Assembly (NCBI RefSeq): GCF_902635505.1 | Contig: NC_045427.1 | Location: 57,314,539 to 57,378,538 of the forward strand | Source of the DNA: Sarcophilus harrisii | Lineage: Eukaryota; Chordata; Mammalia; Dasyuromorphia; Dasyuridae | Length of the DNA: 64,000 nt | Direction: 5' to 3' | Shown here: positions 1 to 11,363 of the stretch, piece by piece | Layout: each line of letters starts with the position of its first letter | Position numbering within the stretch: the stretch's first letter is position 1 | Notes under the pieces: generated by a model | Database searches by the model: none | What the model was told of the DNA's origin: nothing | What the model saw: only the letters and a program-made list of their open reading frames with translations | Program-made: the position numbers and the translations under genes

Positions 1-400
1 ACAGAGTCAGAGAAATAGAAAGGGAGAGAATAATAAAGAGAACAACAGAGATAGAGACAGACAGAGAGAGACAGACAAAGAACAATAGAGAGACAGGCAG
101 AAACAGAGAGAGTGAGAAAGAGAAAGAGAACAACAGAGGGAGAAAGACTGAAAGAACAACAGAGAAACAGAGAAAGACAGGACAACACACAAAGGGACAA
201 AGAGACAGAGAAAGAACAACAGAGAAACAGAGACAGAAACAGAGAGTAAGAAAGAAAAAGAACAGAGAGAGTCAGAGGTAGAGAAAGACAGAACAACACA
301 GAGAGATAGAGTATGAGGGAGAGAACAAGAGAGTCAGAGACAGAGAGGAGGGAGAGGGAGGAAGAGAGAGAAGGGAGATAGAGAAGTTTCAGTTAAATGA
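1..400. repeat. Purine-rich low-complexity tract (AGAGACAG-like)
   Basis: The stretch is almost only A and G with scattered C, built from drifting agagacag / aacaacagag units. The opposite strand is a polypyrimidine run that yields a spurious Ser/Leu/Phe-rich frame. It continues beyond the left edge, so its full size is unknown. Confidence 0.9.
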
Positions 401-1070
401 TGAGGCTAGAGATCAAAATACAGATGGTTTAGAGGGTATAGAAGAGAGGAAGTAGAGTGTAGACAGTTTTTTCTTAAGCTATTTTTTTAAATTTCTGGAC
501 TTTCCAAACCCTATTTAGGGTTTTTATTTTATTTACTTTTATTTAAAAGTTGCTTTTCCGTACAGAAGGAAGGGTTTATTCATTAAACTGCACATCTTTT
601 ATTATATAATAAGCTTTTCTTTTAAAATATATAACACATGTAACTTTTAAAGCCATCTTGCTTTACAGTGATTCCTTCTGCCTTTTATTCTGTTCTTATT
701 TTGAGAAACATTATCTCTAAAATCTTTTTCTCTCCCATTTAAACTCCCCACAATTGAAATGAAAGAAAAACAAAATTATTATAACAAATTACTACACCGA
801 TCAAGTTCAGAATGTAACTTTACCTCATTCTGCATCACTTCTTTCAGGAGGTGGATTGGTGTTAACATTGATCAGTTTCATGTTTAGATTTATAATTATT
901 TGGGGATTTCACTCCATCCTCTTCTTACACTGTAATTCTTTTTTTGACCCTTGACTCCTTTGCAGATGAGACAAAGAGCATAATTAGCATTAGTTATCTA
1001 TGCTTGATGGAATGTGCTTCCCTTCCCCTTCCTCTCCCCTCTTCCCCTCTCAGAAAACAGTTACAGGTTC
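401..1070. other. A+T-rich sequence, nothing recognised
   Basis: Unique-looking AT-rich DNA without a plausible exon, RNA gene or recognisable repeat. Confidence 0.5.
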
Positions 1071-1310
1071 TTTCTTTTTCTTTTCTTTTCTTTTCCTTTC
1101 TTTCTTTTCTTTTCTTTTCTTTCTTTCTTTCTTCTTTCTTTCTTTCTTCCTTTTTTCTTCCTTCCTTCCTTTCCTTCTTCCTTCCTTCCTCTCTTTCTTT
1201 TTTATTCCTTCCTTTTCTCTTCCTCCATCTCCCTCTCTCCTTCTTCCTCTCCCCCTCTCTCTCCCATCTTCCCCCCCTTTTCTCTTTCTTTCTCTCTGAG
1301 ATTGGAGTTA
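1071..1310. repeat. Polypyrimidine (CTTT/CCTT) tract
   Basis: About 240 bases of nearly pure C/T made of ttttcttttc, ctttctttc and cttccttcc units. Three overlapping open frames over it are Phe/Leu/Ser-rich artefacts of composition. The mirror-symmetric composition is of the kind that can form triplex DNA. Confidence 0.9.
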
Positions 1311-1639
1311 ATTTTGCTTATAATTTATTTTTTCTTGAGTCAATCTTTTCTCTTATTTCCCCTTTTTTCTCTCTCCTGTTTTCCTCCTATTCCCCTGTTG
1401 AACAAACTATATTTCTTTGCTAAACTGTTTGTATATTCTATCCTTCTTTGATTGGTTCAAATGCAAGTGAGATTCAAATGATACTCAGCACCCCCTTCCT
1501 CCTCATTTGTAAAAGTTTTTCACTTGAACATCCAAAATATGTGAGATAGAAAGCTCCCCATTTCTTCTTTCCCCTTTCTTCAAGATCACCCAAATTGTAA
1601 GACATTTCTGGGGAGGTTGTCTTTATTTTTTCCCCTATG

Positions 1640-2660
1640 ACTCCACCATAATGAGCTATTGTGGTGGCTGAGATGTTCAAGACACAAATGCAAAAGACAA
1701 GAATGATTCCAAAACATCTATAAGCAAAACCTCAGAGAAAAACACATTTTGGGCATAAATTCAACTGGAATTCCTGGAACAGATGAAGACTAAAGGAGGG
1801 ATTAGTTCTAAACAAAACAAACTCTTAGAATGTACAAAAATATTTATAGTTCTTTTTAGGTGCCCATAAATTAGAGAATAGATGAACAAGTTTGTTTGTT
1901 TGTTTTTGTTTTTGATAGTATTTTATTTTTTCCACATGTCAAGATAGTTTTTAACATTCATTTTTGTAAGATTTTGAGTTCCAAATTTTTTTTTCCTTCT
2001 TCCTTTACCTCCCTTCTTCCCAAGACAGCAAAACAAGATATATGTTATGCCTGGGCAATCATTTTAAACATATTTCCATATTATTCATGTTGTGAAAAAA
2101 AATCAGACCAAAAGGGGAAAACTATAAGGGAAAAAAAAGAACAAAACAAAAAGGTGAAAATCTTTTTGAATGCTTTGATCCTCATTCAGTTTCCATAATT
2201 CTCTCTCTCTTTTTCTAACCCAAGTTAGAACTGTCTTAGATCATTGAATTGCTGAGAAAAGCTAAGTCTATCATAATTGACCATCACATAATCTTTCTGT
2301 TACCACGTACAATGTTCTCCTGGGCCTGCTCACTTCCATTCAGCATTAGTTCATGTAAGTGGTTCCAGGCTTTTCTGAAATTGGCCTGCTGAAATGAACA
2401 AGTGTTGGCATATAAATATGATGGAATATATTGTGTTTATTGGTGGAATGACTAACCAGCATTTCAGAGAACCAATGATGAAACCTACCTCCTGATAGAG
2501 AGAAGAACTCAATGAGAAATCTACTTTTGGACATGATCCATGTGGAATTTTATTTGATTATATATATTTGTAACATGTATATATTACAATATATACATAC
2601 ATACTACACATATATCTATATAAAAATTAACATTCCAATAATCTTCCAGCTCTAAATCCT
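1640..2660 (+). mobile_element. Half-L1-like relic, internally deleted, split by an L1
   Basis: The left part (1640-1891) matches the element at 31.32-34.15 kb in two separate places: agctattgtggt...ccaaaacatctat...caaagcctcagagaaa corresponds to about 31452-31560, and gggattagttctaaac corresponds to about 33535. The roughly 1.9 kb that separate those segments in the longer copy are absent here. The relic resumes at 2404 (atatgatggaatat..., then ccaatgatgaaac), after an antisense L1. The family carries a decayed L1 ORF1 and only the C-terminal end of ORF2, as HAL1 elements do. The family name is my inference. Confidence 0.6.
1892..2393 (-). mobile_element. L1 3' end, antisense, nested, with 10-bp TSD
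   Basis: Antisense copy of an L1 3' UTR and the last ORF2 codons: the minus strand contains acttacatgaactaatgctg, the conserved end of marsupial L1 ORF2. The 10-bp sequence atgaacaagt occurs at 1882-1891 and again at 2394-2403, directly flanking the copy. This shows insertion into the half-L1-like relic. It is 5'-truncated and clearly diverged. Confidence 0.75.
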
Positions 2661-2678
2661 ATGGTTCCATAATCTTTT

Positions 2679-3138
2679 TTTTTTATTAAATAACTTTTTA
2701 TTGACAGAACCCATACCAGGGTAATTTTTTACAACATTATCCCTTGCACTCACTTCTGTTCCGATTTTTCCCCTCCCTCCCTCCACCCTCTCCCCAAGAT
2801 GGCAAGCAGTCCTATACATGTTAAATAGATTACAGTAGATCTTGGATACAATATATATGTGCAGAACCGAACAGTTTTCTTGTTGCTCAGGGAGAATTGG
2901 ATTTAGAAGGTATAAACAACCTGGGAAGAAGAACAAAAATGCAAGCAGTTTACATTCATTTCCCAGTGTTCTTTCTTTGGGTGTACCTGCTTCTGTCTAT
3001 CCTTGATCAATTGAAACTAAGTTAGATCTTGTCTTTGTTGAAGAAATCCACTTCCTTCAGAATACATCCTCATACAGTATCGTTGTTGAGGTATATAATG
3101 ATTTCCTGGTTCTGCTCATTTCGCTCAGCATCAGTTCA
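2679..3138 (-). mobile_element. L1 3' end, antisense, with 16-bp TSD
   Basis: Starts with the poly(T) of an antisense poly(A) tail, followed by ttattgacagaaccc and gtaattttttacaacatt, which recur at 20.9 kb and 24.1 kb. The duplication ggttccataatctttt lies at 2663-2678 and 3139-3154. The element is truncated at the end of ORF2, whose final codons (conserved SEMSRTRRSLY-type segment) are at the right end. Confidence 0.85.
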
Positions 3139-3154
3139 GGTTCCATAATCTTTT

Positions 3155-4199
3155 GACAATTTTCTCTTTTCATATTTCCCTTTGAAAGGTTTGGATCGCT
3201 CCTCCCGATAGCATGAATAAACAAATTCTAAGAGACCTTAGAACTAAAAGGAATCTTATAATGTGCTATTTACAACCCACTCATTTTACAGCTAAGAAAA
3301 GCAAGGCCCAGGGATATAAAATAATCTGTCCATTATATACCTGGGAAACTCCAATTTGGGAACTGAAAGATTTCTTGATCTTTTCTGTTGGATATTTGCT
3401 AGAAATTTCCAAACCTGGGGAAAACCCATTCCCTCAGGAGTGGGAGAAATGACCTATAGTATGGGGGACGGGTCTCCTGTTCATGGTAGAAATATACTGA
3501 AGGTAGAGTAGAGGTCATGGAAGATAGTAAAGTAACTGAGTGACTCAGGTATTCAAAGGGTCAAGAGAATTCAAGGTGGAGAAGAAGCCTTTAAGACAGG
3601 TACAAACTTATTGGGCAGGAAGAAGTATTATTTCAAGACTCATGGATGCCATTTACAAGGAACTAGATGGGATGAACTGCAGATTAAAGAAGAAAATGGT
3701 TGCCAGGTGATGAGGATAAAAAGGAATTGGAAGAGGCAGGGGAGCAACAAGAATTGTAGGAATTTCTTCACCAGGCTTTGTTGTGTCAGGGAGTGTGAAA
3801 GAAGGGGCAGCAAGCCTTGCAGAGAATGGTGACTTCAAGAGAAAAACAAGGATTTCGGAAAGGCACCAGATGATGAAAGGAAGGTGAGAGGAAGAGGGCT
3901 AACAATAAAGGAAAATTCCAGAGGATAAAATGAAAGGGAGGACAGAGGATGAGCTTATATATGAGAGAGCAGGCAGAATGGCTGCTGGTGGATCCTGCCT
4001 TAGATTCTCATCCCAGTCCCCACCCCACATTGATCCTGAGATGTTTCCACTCAACCACATGGATCATCTTGCTGGATGGCATGTCTGAGACGATTCTGCC
4101 TGGGTGAAACTCAAGGCCTGATGGAGTTTGTATTCTATCGAGGATGAAAGATGTGTTCCCCTGTCATTGTCTGCAGCTGGGCTGAAGCCCTGGTCATTT
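3155..4199. other. Intergenic sequence, no gene seen
   Basis: Short frames only, none resembling a known protein. A short antisense MIR-like piece (cattttacagctaagaaaagc) lies near 3280-3320. Nothing else recognised. Confidence 0.5.
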
Positions 4200-5080
4200 T
4201 AGCTCTTACCGGCTATACTGTACTGATGGTAAATTCTTCAACTTGAAAAGGCTACAAGCAAAAACTAAAGTGATGGGAGTGTTGATGGGTGATTTTTTTG
4301 TTTGTAGGTGATCGTGCACTCAATGAAGCCTTCCAAGTTGATATGCAACAGAGTATGGATGATTTCTCTGCTGTTTGTGCTAATTTTGGTCTAACAATTA
4401 ATACCAAGAAATCACAGATCCTCCAGCAGCCAGCACTACATCATTAACCATTGGTTAAAGCAAACAGAGAAAATTTGAATACTGCGGATAGCATCATACT
4501 TTCCAGGGATATACACTTTGATAATGAGGTTGAAAAATGCACTGTCAGAGCTAGCTCAGTGTTTGGAAGGCTCCGAGGGAAAGTGTAGGAGAAAAGAGGT
4601 ATTAGAATGACTATCAGACCTATAAGGTCTCCAGAGCTGTTGTGCTGATCTCATTGGTGTATGCCTGTATAACACAAAGTATATATATAGTGCCATATCT
4701 GGAAGTATACAAGTTCCATGCCAGGAAACTGAATCACTTCCATATGAACTGTCTTAGGAAGATTCTGAAGATCACCTGGCAGATAAGATATCAGATACTC
4801 AGGTCCTTTCTTGAACTAAACTGCCAACCATCCCAACTTTAATGCAGAGAGCACAACTCCATTGGGCTGGCCACTTTGTTTGAATACCAAATGTATGCTT
4901 GCCAAAAAGAGAGCAATGGAGAAATCGCACAGGGTAATTGCTCACAAGGTGGAAAAAGCAAGGACATTCTCAAGGTCTCTCTTAAAAACATTAGAATTGA
5001 TTGTATGACATGGAAGACACTGGCATAGGACCAACCAGCATGGTGTGCCCTCATCAGAGAAGGAGCTGTGGGCAAAGCAA
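4200..5080 (+). mobile_element. Non-LTR retrotransposon fossil (RT C-terminal half)
   Basis: Conceptual translation in shifting frames recovers a reverse-transcriptase C-terminal region: FNLKRLQAKTKV near 4228, then DDFSAVCANFGLTINTKKSQ (4357-4416), an HARKLNHFHMNCLRKILKI segment (within 4642-4842) and QRAQLHWAGH-like text at about 4842-4875. This layout (…TKKTEVL…, …HARKLNHFHTTCLRK…, …RWAGHVVRM…) is that of an RTE or Dong-R4-type LINE rather than L1. The YADD active-site segment is lost, and several stops and frame changes show a long-dead copy. The exact clade is uncertain. Confidence 0.7.
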
Positions 5081-5439
5081 AATGGAATTAGCTCAGAAGA
5101 AATGTGAAATATACAATTAGACAATCCTCTCCAAATCTGATCAGCCACATTTGGACACACTAATTTGACTCTAACATAGTGATGCCATTTTGGTACTCTT
5201 TGTGAGCAAAGGACAATGGACGAAGGATATATAATTCCAACCTTGAGAAACCACAACTGATCCCATGAGAAATGGGGTGCTCTGTTTCTTCCTTCTCCCC
5301 TAAGGAAATCCTTCTACTCTGCTCCCAGGCATAATGTCACACTTGGGTTCATTCCTAAGAGGAACCTGGTCTTTAATGAAAGAGTTCTGCTTTTTTTCCT
5401 CATACTCTTCGTGTGTTGACACCTTACAGATAAATTTAC

Positions 5440-5870
5440 TTCTATTTTAGATTAAAGCTATGGTACATTTTCAAATTCCCCTAAAACTGTAGCAGAAAAA
5501 AAGATACTCAATGTATTATCTGAATCAAGAATGTGATAAATAATGTATTCCTAATACAAAATAATTCATATAAGAATACTCATGTCTTGAGCTAACAGAT
5601 GACTTAAAATAGTATTCAGCAACTTAACACATAATTACATAGTATTCAGCAACTTAACGTATGACTGTAAACAGTTACAATGTACTGTTTGTCTAAGACC
5701 AAGGAAGAACAACTACAAAAAAAGTAGTCCAAATACAGGTCAAGCTTGCCTGGAAAGGACATATGTTTTAGATATTGTGTGTTTGTGGCCATATGGTGGT
5801 TGGAGTAGGAGTTAAGGCAGCCTGCTTCTTTGCTCTCTATCCTAAACATCTTAAGAAAACCTTAAAACAG
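5440..5870. repeat. Repeat copy A (shared with 7.5 kb)
   Basis: The segment ctgaatcaagaatgtgat followed by tattcctaa...actcatgtcttgag...gacttaaaatag is also present, diverged, at about 7520-7700 in the same orientation. Copy A has an extra internal direct repeat: agtattcagcaacttaac at 5611 and 5641. Family not identified; it could be a segmental duplicate or an interspersed repeat. Confidence 0.5.
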
Positions 5871-6134
5871 TCCTGACGTGACTTGGATCTGCAAAAAGAA
5901 GAGAGGCTGAGGGGATGGATGGTTGCTTTCTTTTATACCTCCTGAGTCATCAGTTCTTCTGGCCCCACAGCAAATAAGAAGATTCTCATCTCTGTGTGAA
6001 GCTAGGAATTTAGTGTTAGCCCTGACTCATACATGGCTGGAAATAGCCTGCTCACTGCCATGTACTCAATCAGAACCAGGAAAGGCAAACCTGAAAATGC
6101 TCCCCGGATTGGTCCCAATAAGTCAATTTGACAT

Positions 6135-6388
6135 GGTACAAAAAGCAGCTATGTGGTACAGTGGATGAAACACTGGGCACTCTTTTTCCAGAATTCAAAT
6201 TTGACTTTAAATGCTTACTAGCTGTGTGCCCCTGGGCAAGTCACTTTACCCTGTTTGCCTCCGTTTCTACATCTGTAAAATGCTCTAGTGAAAGAAATAG
6301 CAAGCCAGTCCAGCGTCTTTGCCAAGAAAATCTCAAAAGAGGTCAAGAAGAGCCAGAAAGAACTGAAAATGACTAAACAAAAATAAAA
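6135..6388 (+). mobile_element. Marsupial tRNA-type SINE
   Basis: Shows the full order of the common SINE: gcagctatgtggtacagtgg, ctagctgtgtgcccctgggc, ctgtttgcctc, catctgtaaaatg, then gtctttgccaagaaaatc and an A-rich tail. Moderately diverged. Confidence 0.85.
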
Positions 6389-6419
6389 ACATAGTGCAAA
6401 AGATCACTGAGATCGCCTG

Positions 6420-6575
6420 AGACAATGTAGTTGAAAGAACATTGGAATGAGAGTTCTGCCATAAACTAGCTGGGTAACCTTAAAGTGACTTGACTTTTCC
6501 CAATTTCAGCTTCCTTCTCTCTAAAATGGGAGTATTAATACTTTACTATCCACTTCACAGGGTTGTTGTATATCA
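6420..6575 (+). mobile_element. MIR-type SINE fragment
   Basis: Contains the MIR-like order aactagctgggtaacctta, cttctctctaaaatgggag and cttcacagggttgttgta, without the marsupial-SINE 3' half. Confidence 0.7.
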
Positions 6576-7519
6576 TCCACAACCTAAACAGATGGAACCC
6601 TCCTTTGTATTTCCCTGGAACTGTGTCCTAACAAATCAGAGAAGTAAAAGAAAGTACCTAGAACTAAAGCTATTGAACCAAACAAGATGGTTTTAAAAGA
6701 CAAAGATGAGCAAGAGATAAAACTAAGTGACGGTCTTGCTAGGACAATGGTACAAACCATTATAGCAGGGTCTACAACAATGAGACCTATGTAAAACCTC
6801 ACTAATGGAATGGGGGCTTGGGATTTTGTGTGTAGATGTACAAGTCAGTCCTGCCAAGAAAAAAACTTTTGGTCTACTATTCCATTCCATTCCCTTCTTG
6901 TTATGAGATCAGAAATGGAAAGACTTCTAAGAGACTGGAAGAGATTGGTGAGGCACCTTTCTGATTTGTTTGTGACTCCTATCAGAGCTACTGAGCTACT
7001 ATGCTGGCAAGCTTGAGCTGGACCCTACATAGTTAAGCCAGGACAGACTCTAGAGAGCCATAGTAGCTGTAGTGGTGAGCCTAAGTGAGGAGTGGGGGAA
7101 GGAAAGGGTAGATAAAGTACTTGGGATGTAAAAGGACCAGTGTGACCTGAACAATACTGGCAGTTGCTATGGATCCCTACCAATGATGAAACCAGGTGAC
7201 CATCCCCAATCCCTGGGGCTCCTCCACTATTTCCTCTGTTGTACTTAATGCCAACAAGTTTCAAGTGTTCAACTTCTCATCTCCCCCCTAAGCTTTTTCT
7301 CTGTCTCTCAGGCAGTAAGTAAGAGTGGTTGTGAGAACTGCAGGTGGAGATACCTCTTAACAAGCATCTTACACATTTGTACAATAAAAATGTGTGTGGT
7401 TACAGAATGGATTTCCTGAGAAATGATGGGAAACATTTTGGAGAGAGGAGAATTAGGATTGGAGAGAACTTAGTAAAATTGACGGCTTTCTCAAGTCAGG
7501 AATCAATTTACTCATAGCT

Positions 7520-7720
7520 TAGGTTATAGCTGTGGCTCAATTCCAGAGTTTCCCCAGAAATGGAAAGGAAAAAAATACACTCAATGCATAATCTGAATCA
7601 AGAATGTGATGAATAAGTCATTCCCAAACACGAAAGAGTTTATAATATAAACTACTCATATCTTGAGATAACAGTATGACTTAAAATAGTTACATTTTTA
7701 AAATGGAGTTAAGTAAAGAA
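7520..7720. repeat. Repeat copy B (shared with 5.4 kb)
   Basis: Second copy of the unit at 5440-5870: actcaatgcataatctgaat, caagaatgtgatgaataa, actactcatatcttgagata and gacttaaaatagtta align in order with copy A. Roughly 15-20 percent different by eye. Confidence 0.5.
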
Positions 7721-7892
7721 ATCTCTGAACTGTGAGATGATAGCCACATAGATTTCCATAATTTGAATATTTTAGAACAATATTACGGTTTCATTCCTCT
7801 AGGTCAGGGGTTCTTAACTCGGGGTCCATTGATTACTTAGATAGATTTCATGAGGAATATATGTGTATTTGTATGTATATATTTGTGTTTGT

Positions 7893-7907
7893 GTGTGTAT
7901 GTACATT

Positions 7908-7943
<36 letters not shown>

Positions 7944-7946
7944 CAC
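7893..7946. repeat. (TA)n microsatellite
   Basis: Alternating TA/CA run interrupted by tatacatata; the flanks are also TGTA-rich. Confidence 0.85.
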
Positions 7947-8045
7947 ACATATATACACTAACCTCTGACAGACATTGAGCATTTCCTTTAATTATGATTT
8001 TTAAAGAACCACAGCATTGATTTTTCAGATTGCCAGAGGGGTACG

Positions 8046-8046
<1 letters not shown>

Positions 8047-8093
<47 letters not shown>
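8047..8093. repeat. (CA)n microsatellite
   Basis: Uninterrupted CA dinucleotide run of about 23 units. Its complement explains the Val/Cys-repeat frame on the minus strand. Confidence 0.95.
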
Positions 8094-8098
<5 letters not shown>

Positions 8099-8239
8099 AT
8101 GGCTAGGAACCATGTACTGAACCAGTTCAAAGGGAAGGATTGAGTACCATCTCGTGGTCAGTGGGGATACTGCAGCCTTTGGAGGGCTGTCTTTGAAAGT
8201 ACCATCCCCTGACAGTCAGAATCTACATCACATTCTTAA

Positions 8240-8660
8240 ACTTATAAATCAGTGAAAAGTGAAGGGACACCTGGCTTTGCCGTGAGCCGCCGAGAGCAGG
8301 GCGTTGCGCCAGACGTGGTTGTTTTTGAACCCGCAGAGATACAACCTTCCTCCCTTCCTGAAAGAGAGGTCTCTGGTCGGAGGGCTCCCTTATCGCCTTC
8401 CTTTCTCCCTCGTTGACTCGTGGGTCCCCCTGAGCCGGGCAGATGCCCAAGGCTCCTCCTCTGGGCACAGCGAGCTCGGAAGCCGCTGAGTCTGCTCAGC
8501 GCGGGAGTCCTGGGACAATCAGCTGAGGATGCTCACGCTCCCCTTGGGGAGTGACCAGGGGCTTCTGGCATAGTCCAGACTAGGAAGCCCCAGCACTTTC
8601 TCCGGGGAACAGTAATGTGTGAACTCAGGCTTCGACACCGCTTCTGTTGCTGGCAACATT
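8240..8660. other. Isolated GC/CpG-richer island, no exon found
   Basis: About 420 bases with clearly more G+C and CpG (gccgtgagccgccgagagc, gcgttgcgccagacg, gctcagcgcggg) than the AT-rich DNA on both sides. No convincing splice sites or protein similarity. It could be an enhancer or orphan promoter, or an inserted repeat I do not recognise. Confidence 0.35.
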
Positions 8661-9039
8661 CACAGCCATCTGGTCCTTCGCTTAAACAGTGAGCAGACAC
8701 ATGGGGGTAGTCTCAATACTGTGTTTATTATTCTTTTATTTCTTATGGTAAATGGACCGAAACTGTAATAGCAATGTGCTTTCCTTTTGGGTAGCGTAAA
8801 GTTGGGATGGAGATAAGAATCTTCGTTCATTCACTCACTCCCTCATTCAATAAGTTTTTACCAAGTCCCTACTCTGTCCCAGACCCTGAAGTAAGTGAAC
8901 TGCGACTTGGAGGCAGGTAAGTAATATAGTTGTATTTTTATATAAGTAATATAATACTTGTAATAATACTTAAGTAATATAACACTTATATAGGTGATAT
9001 ATTGATAGTTGAGTCTGAAATCAGGGACACAACTTCTGG

Positions 9040-9545
9040 AGTTCAAATCAGGCTTCAGATAACTTCTTAGCTGTGTGACCCTGTGCAAGTAACTTCACCC
9101 TTGTTGCCTCAGTTTCCTCATCTGTAAAATGAACTGGAGAAGGAAATGGCAAACTACTCCAATATACCGTTTACCTCAGTTTCCTCATCTGTAAAATGAA
9201 CTGGAGAAGGAAATGGCAAACTACTCCAATATACCATTTACCTCAGTTTCCTCATCTGTAAAATGAACTGGAGAAGGAAATGGCAAACTACTCCAATATA
9301 CCGTTTACCTCAGTTTCCTCATCTGTAAAATGAACTGGAGAAGGAAATGGCAAACTATTCCAATATATTCTGCTTACCTCAGTTTCCTCATCTGTAAAAT
9401 GAACTGGAGAAGGAAATGGCAAACTACTCCAATATACCCTATTTACCTCAGTTTCCTCATGTGTAAAATAAACTAGAGAAGGAAATGGCAAACCATTTCA
9501 GTGTCTTTGCCAAGAAAACCAAATGGGGCCATGAAGAATTGGCTC
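9040..9545 (+). repeat. SINE with six-copy internal tandem array (67-69 bp unit)
   Basis: A marsupial SINE (cttagctgtgtgaccctgtg at its start, tttgccaagaaaaccaaatg at its end) whose middle is tandemly repeated. Units beginning cctcagtttcctcat start at 9107, 9174, 9241, 9308, 9377 and 9446, giving steps of 67, 67, 67, 69 and 69 bases. The first four units are nearly identical; the last two have drifted. There are no spacers, so this is not a CRISPR array. Confidence 0.9.
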
Positions 9546-11330
9546 AGACTGAAAATGAACACAATTGTGACTTGTCCTTTCACATTTGTAAAATCTTAGA
9601 CTGAATCTTAGGAAAACCTGGGGCTAACAGAAAAGGGCAGGGTGGGACGGGGTATTGCTAGAGATAGAACAATTTTCTAACCAGAAATTTCCTCTACCTA
9701 TCTTTAGTGCTAGTGATTAAAACCTCATTTTTCATAGCATGATCATCTCTACATGAAGATTTAATGAGATAATGGGTATGAAACTATAGAAATGAGAGCT
9801 ATTATTAGGACAATGGCTTTTTCTTTTAATCTTAGCTCTTGAAAGAATTCTCCCAGGTAGGTACTGAATAAAGATAGTTTGAAGAGACAAGAAAGAAATG
9901 TTTCTAAGACAGAGAATTTGGGACTAAAAGGACCATCTAGATCAGCCTTTTCACTACTCTGCTCTCCTCCAGACCTGGAATGCTCATCTTCCTTGTGTCT
10001 TTCAATTCAATTGTTGCCACCCCAGGTGGAGGTCTCTGGCTGAATTCTTTTCATTGACAAAACCATCATTACTCCACAGTTACCATATCCAATCAAAGTC
10101 AATTCATGATGTCAAACCCTTGTGGTTAAATTTCCCCTACTGTAATTCCCTTGCTAACTCTTTTTAAGGTACTAAATTCCCTCTAAGATTGGCTTACTAG
10201 TCAATGGCATAATCTAGCTTTATGGCATCTTTCTCCTTGTTATAGCTAATTCCTTTTTGGGGTTAGTTTGCTAACTTCTATCAAAATTTAGCCCTCCAGT
10301 CCATAGTTTAACTAAACTCCACTTTGCCATGCATTAATGATGTCTTCCCTCTTAATGGTATAAAAATCCCCTTTTCTTGGTAAAAATCCTTATGGATTTG
10401 TCCCACTGTTAGAGTAATAAATCTTTATCCTTTGATTTGGGGAAGGGAGGGAAAATGTAAGCTCCTCAAGGGCACAGATTATCATTTTATGTTACTATTC
10501 TCAACATCTATCACTTAGCATAGACATTTAATACATGCTTGTTGGTTGATTATCTAGTCCAATTCCCTTCACTTTTCAGAAGAAGAAATTGAATTTCAGA
10601 GAAGAGCTGACCTTCTGTTTGTCCTTAGGTGAAGTCCTTAAGAAGAAAGCTTCTCTGTCTTCTTATGTTCTTTGCTCGGCCCCCACCAATTCCATCCCAA
10701 CTGTGATTGTGCAACATATATTAAAACCTTCTCTAGTGATACGAATACAAAAGGAACCTAATTCCAAGGACCTTACATTCTACTAACTAGGGGGATACAA
10801 CAGATATTACTGAGTAATGATTAGAAAAGGGAGCTTTGAATTAGCCAGTTATAGCAATTAGGAGTTGACCCAAAGAGCGGTACTTTCATGTTCTTTCTAA
10901 GTACCTGTGATAATACTGATTTGATGATTGTTTCCTGAAAAAGAGGTGGAAAGTTGGATACAAAGGGAGCAGTACTTTGGAATTTGAATGCACAGACTTG
11001 ACCTCTGACTTTTGGTCTCCCACTAGATTTCAGTGACTCAAGAAGAGTTAGACTAATGACTTTGTGTAACTCCACCTCACTTCAATTCATGCACAAGTCA
11101 AGACATAACTTATGATTCACTGGTTCTCTTAGAAAACCAAAGTCCTCCTTTCACTGGGGGGGTCTATTGCTCCTTCTCCCTAACTTCTGTTCTAAGAAGT
11201 TTCTTCATCTGTAAAATGGAATTAAGAATACTTCTAACTCTTAACATCATGGAACTACTATAGAGAATATGCTTTTTTAAGCCTATAGAAATGGAAGCTA
11301 TGATTTATATCATGAACAATATTTTTAATC
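9546..11330. other. Intergenic DNA between repeats and NOL3 3' end
   Basis: Mostly unrecognised AT-rich sequence. A MIR 3' piece (cttcatctgtaaaatggaat) lies at about 11200-11310. I found no exon of the gene that adjoins NOL3 in human (MATCAP1/KIAA0895L). Confidence 0.5.
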
Positions 11331-11348
11331 CAGTGCTTCTCTGGATCC

Positions 11349-11363
11349 TTTATTGAGTTTATT
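11349..11363 (-). terminator. NOL3: NOL3 poly(A) signals
   Basis: Two overlapping-range AATAAA hexamers on the minus strand (tttatt on the plus strand at 11349-11354 and 11358-11363), about 245 bases past the NOL3 stop codon. Cleavage is therefore expected near 11,330, giving a short 3' UTR. Confidence 0.6.

Noticed and set aside
944-1451. Three overlapping 99-159 codon plus-strand frames
   Set aside because: They exist because the CTTT tract lacks stops; the translation is low-complexity Phe/Ser/Leu.
9107-9510. Regularly spaced repeat resembling a CRISPR array
   Set aside because: Units are directly adjacent, without unique spacers, and derive from a mammalian SINE.
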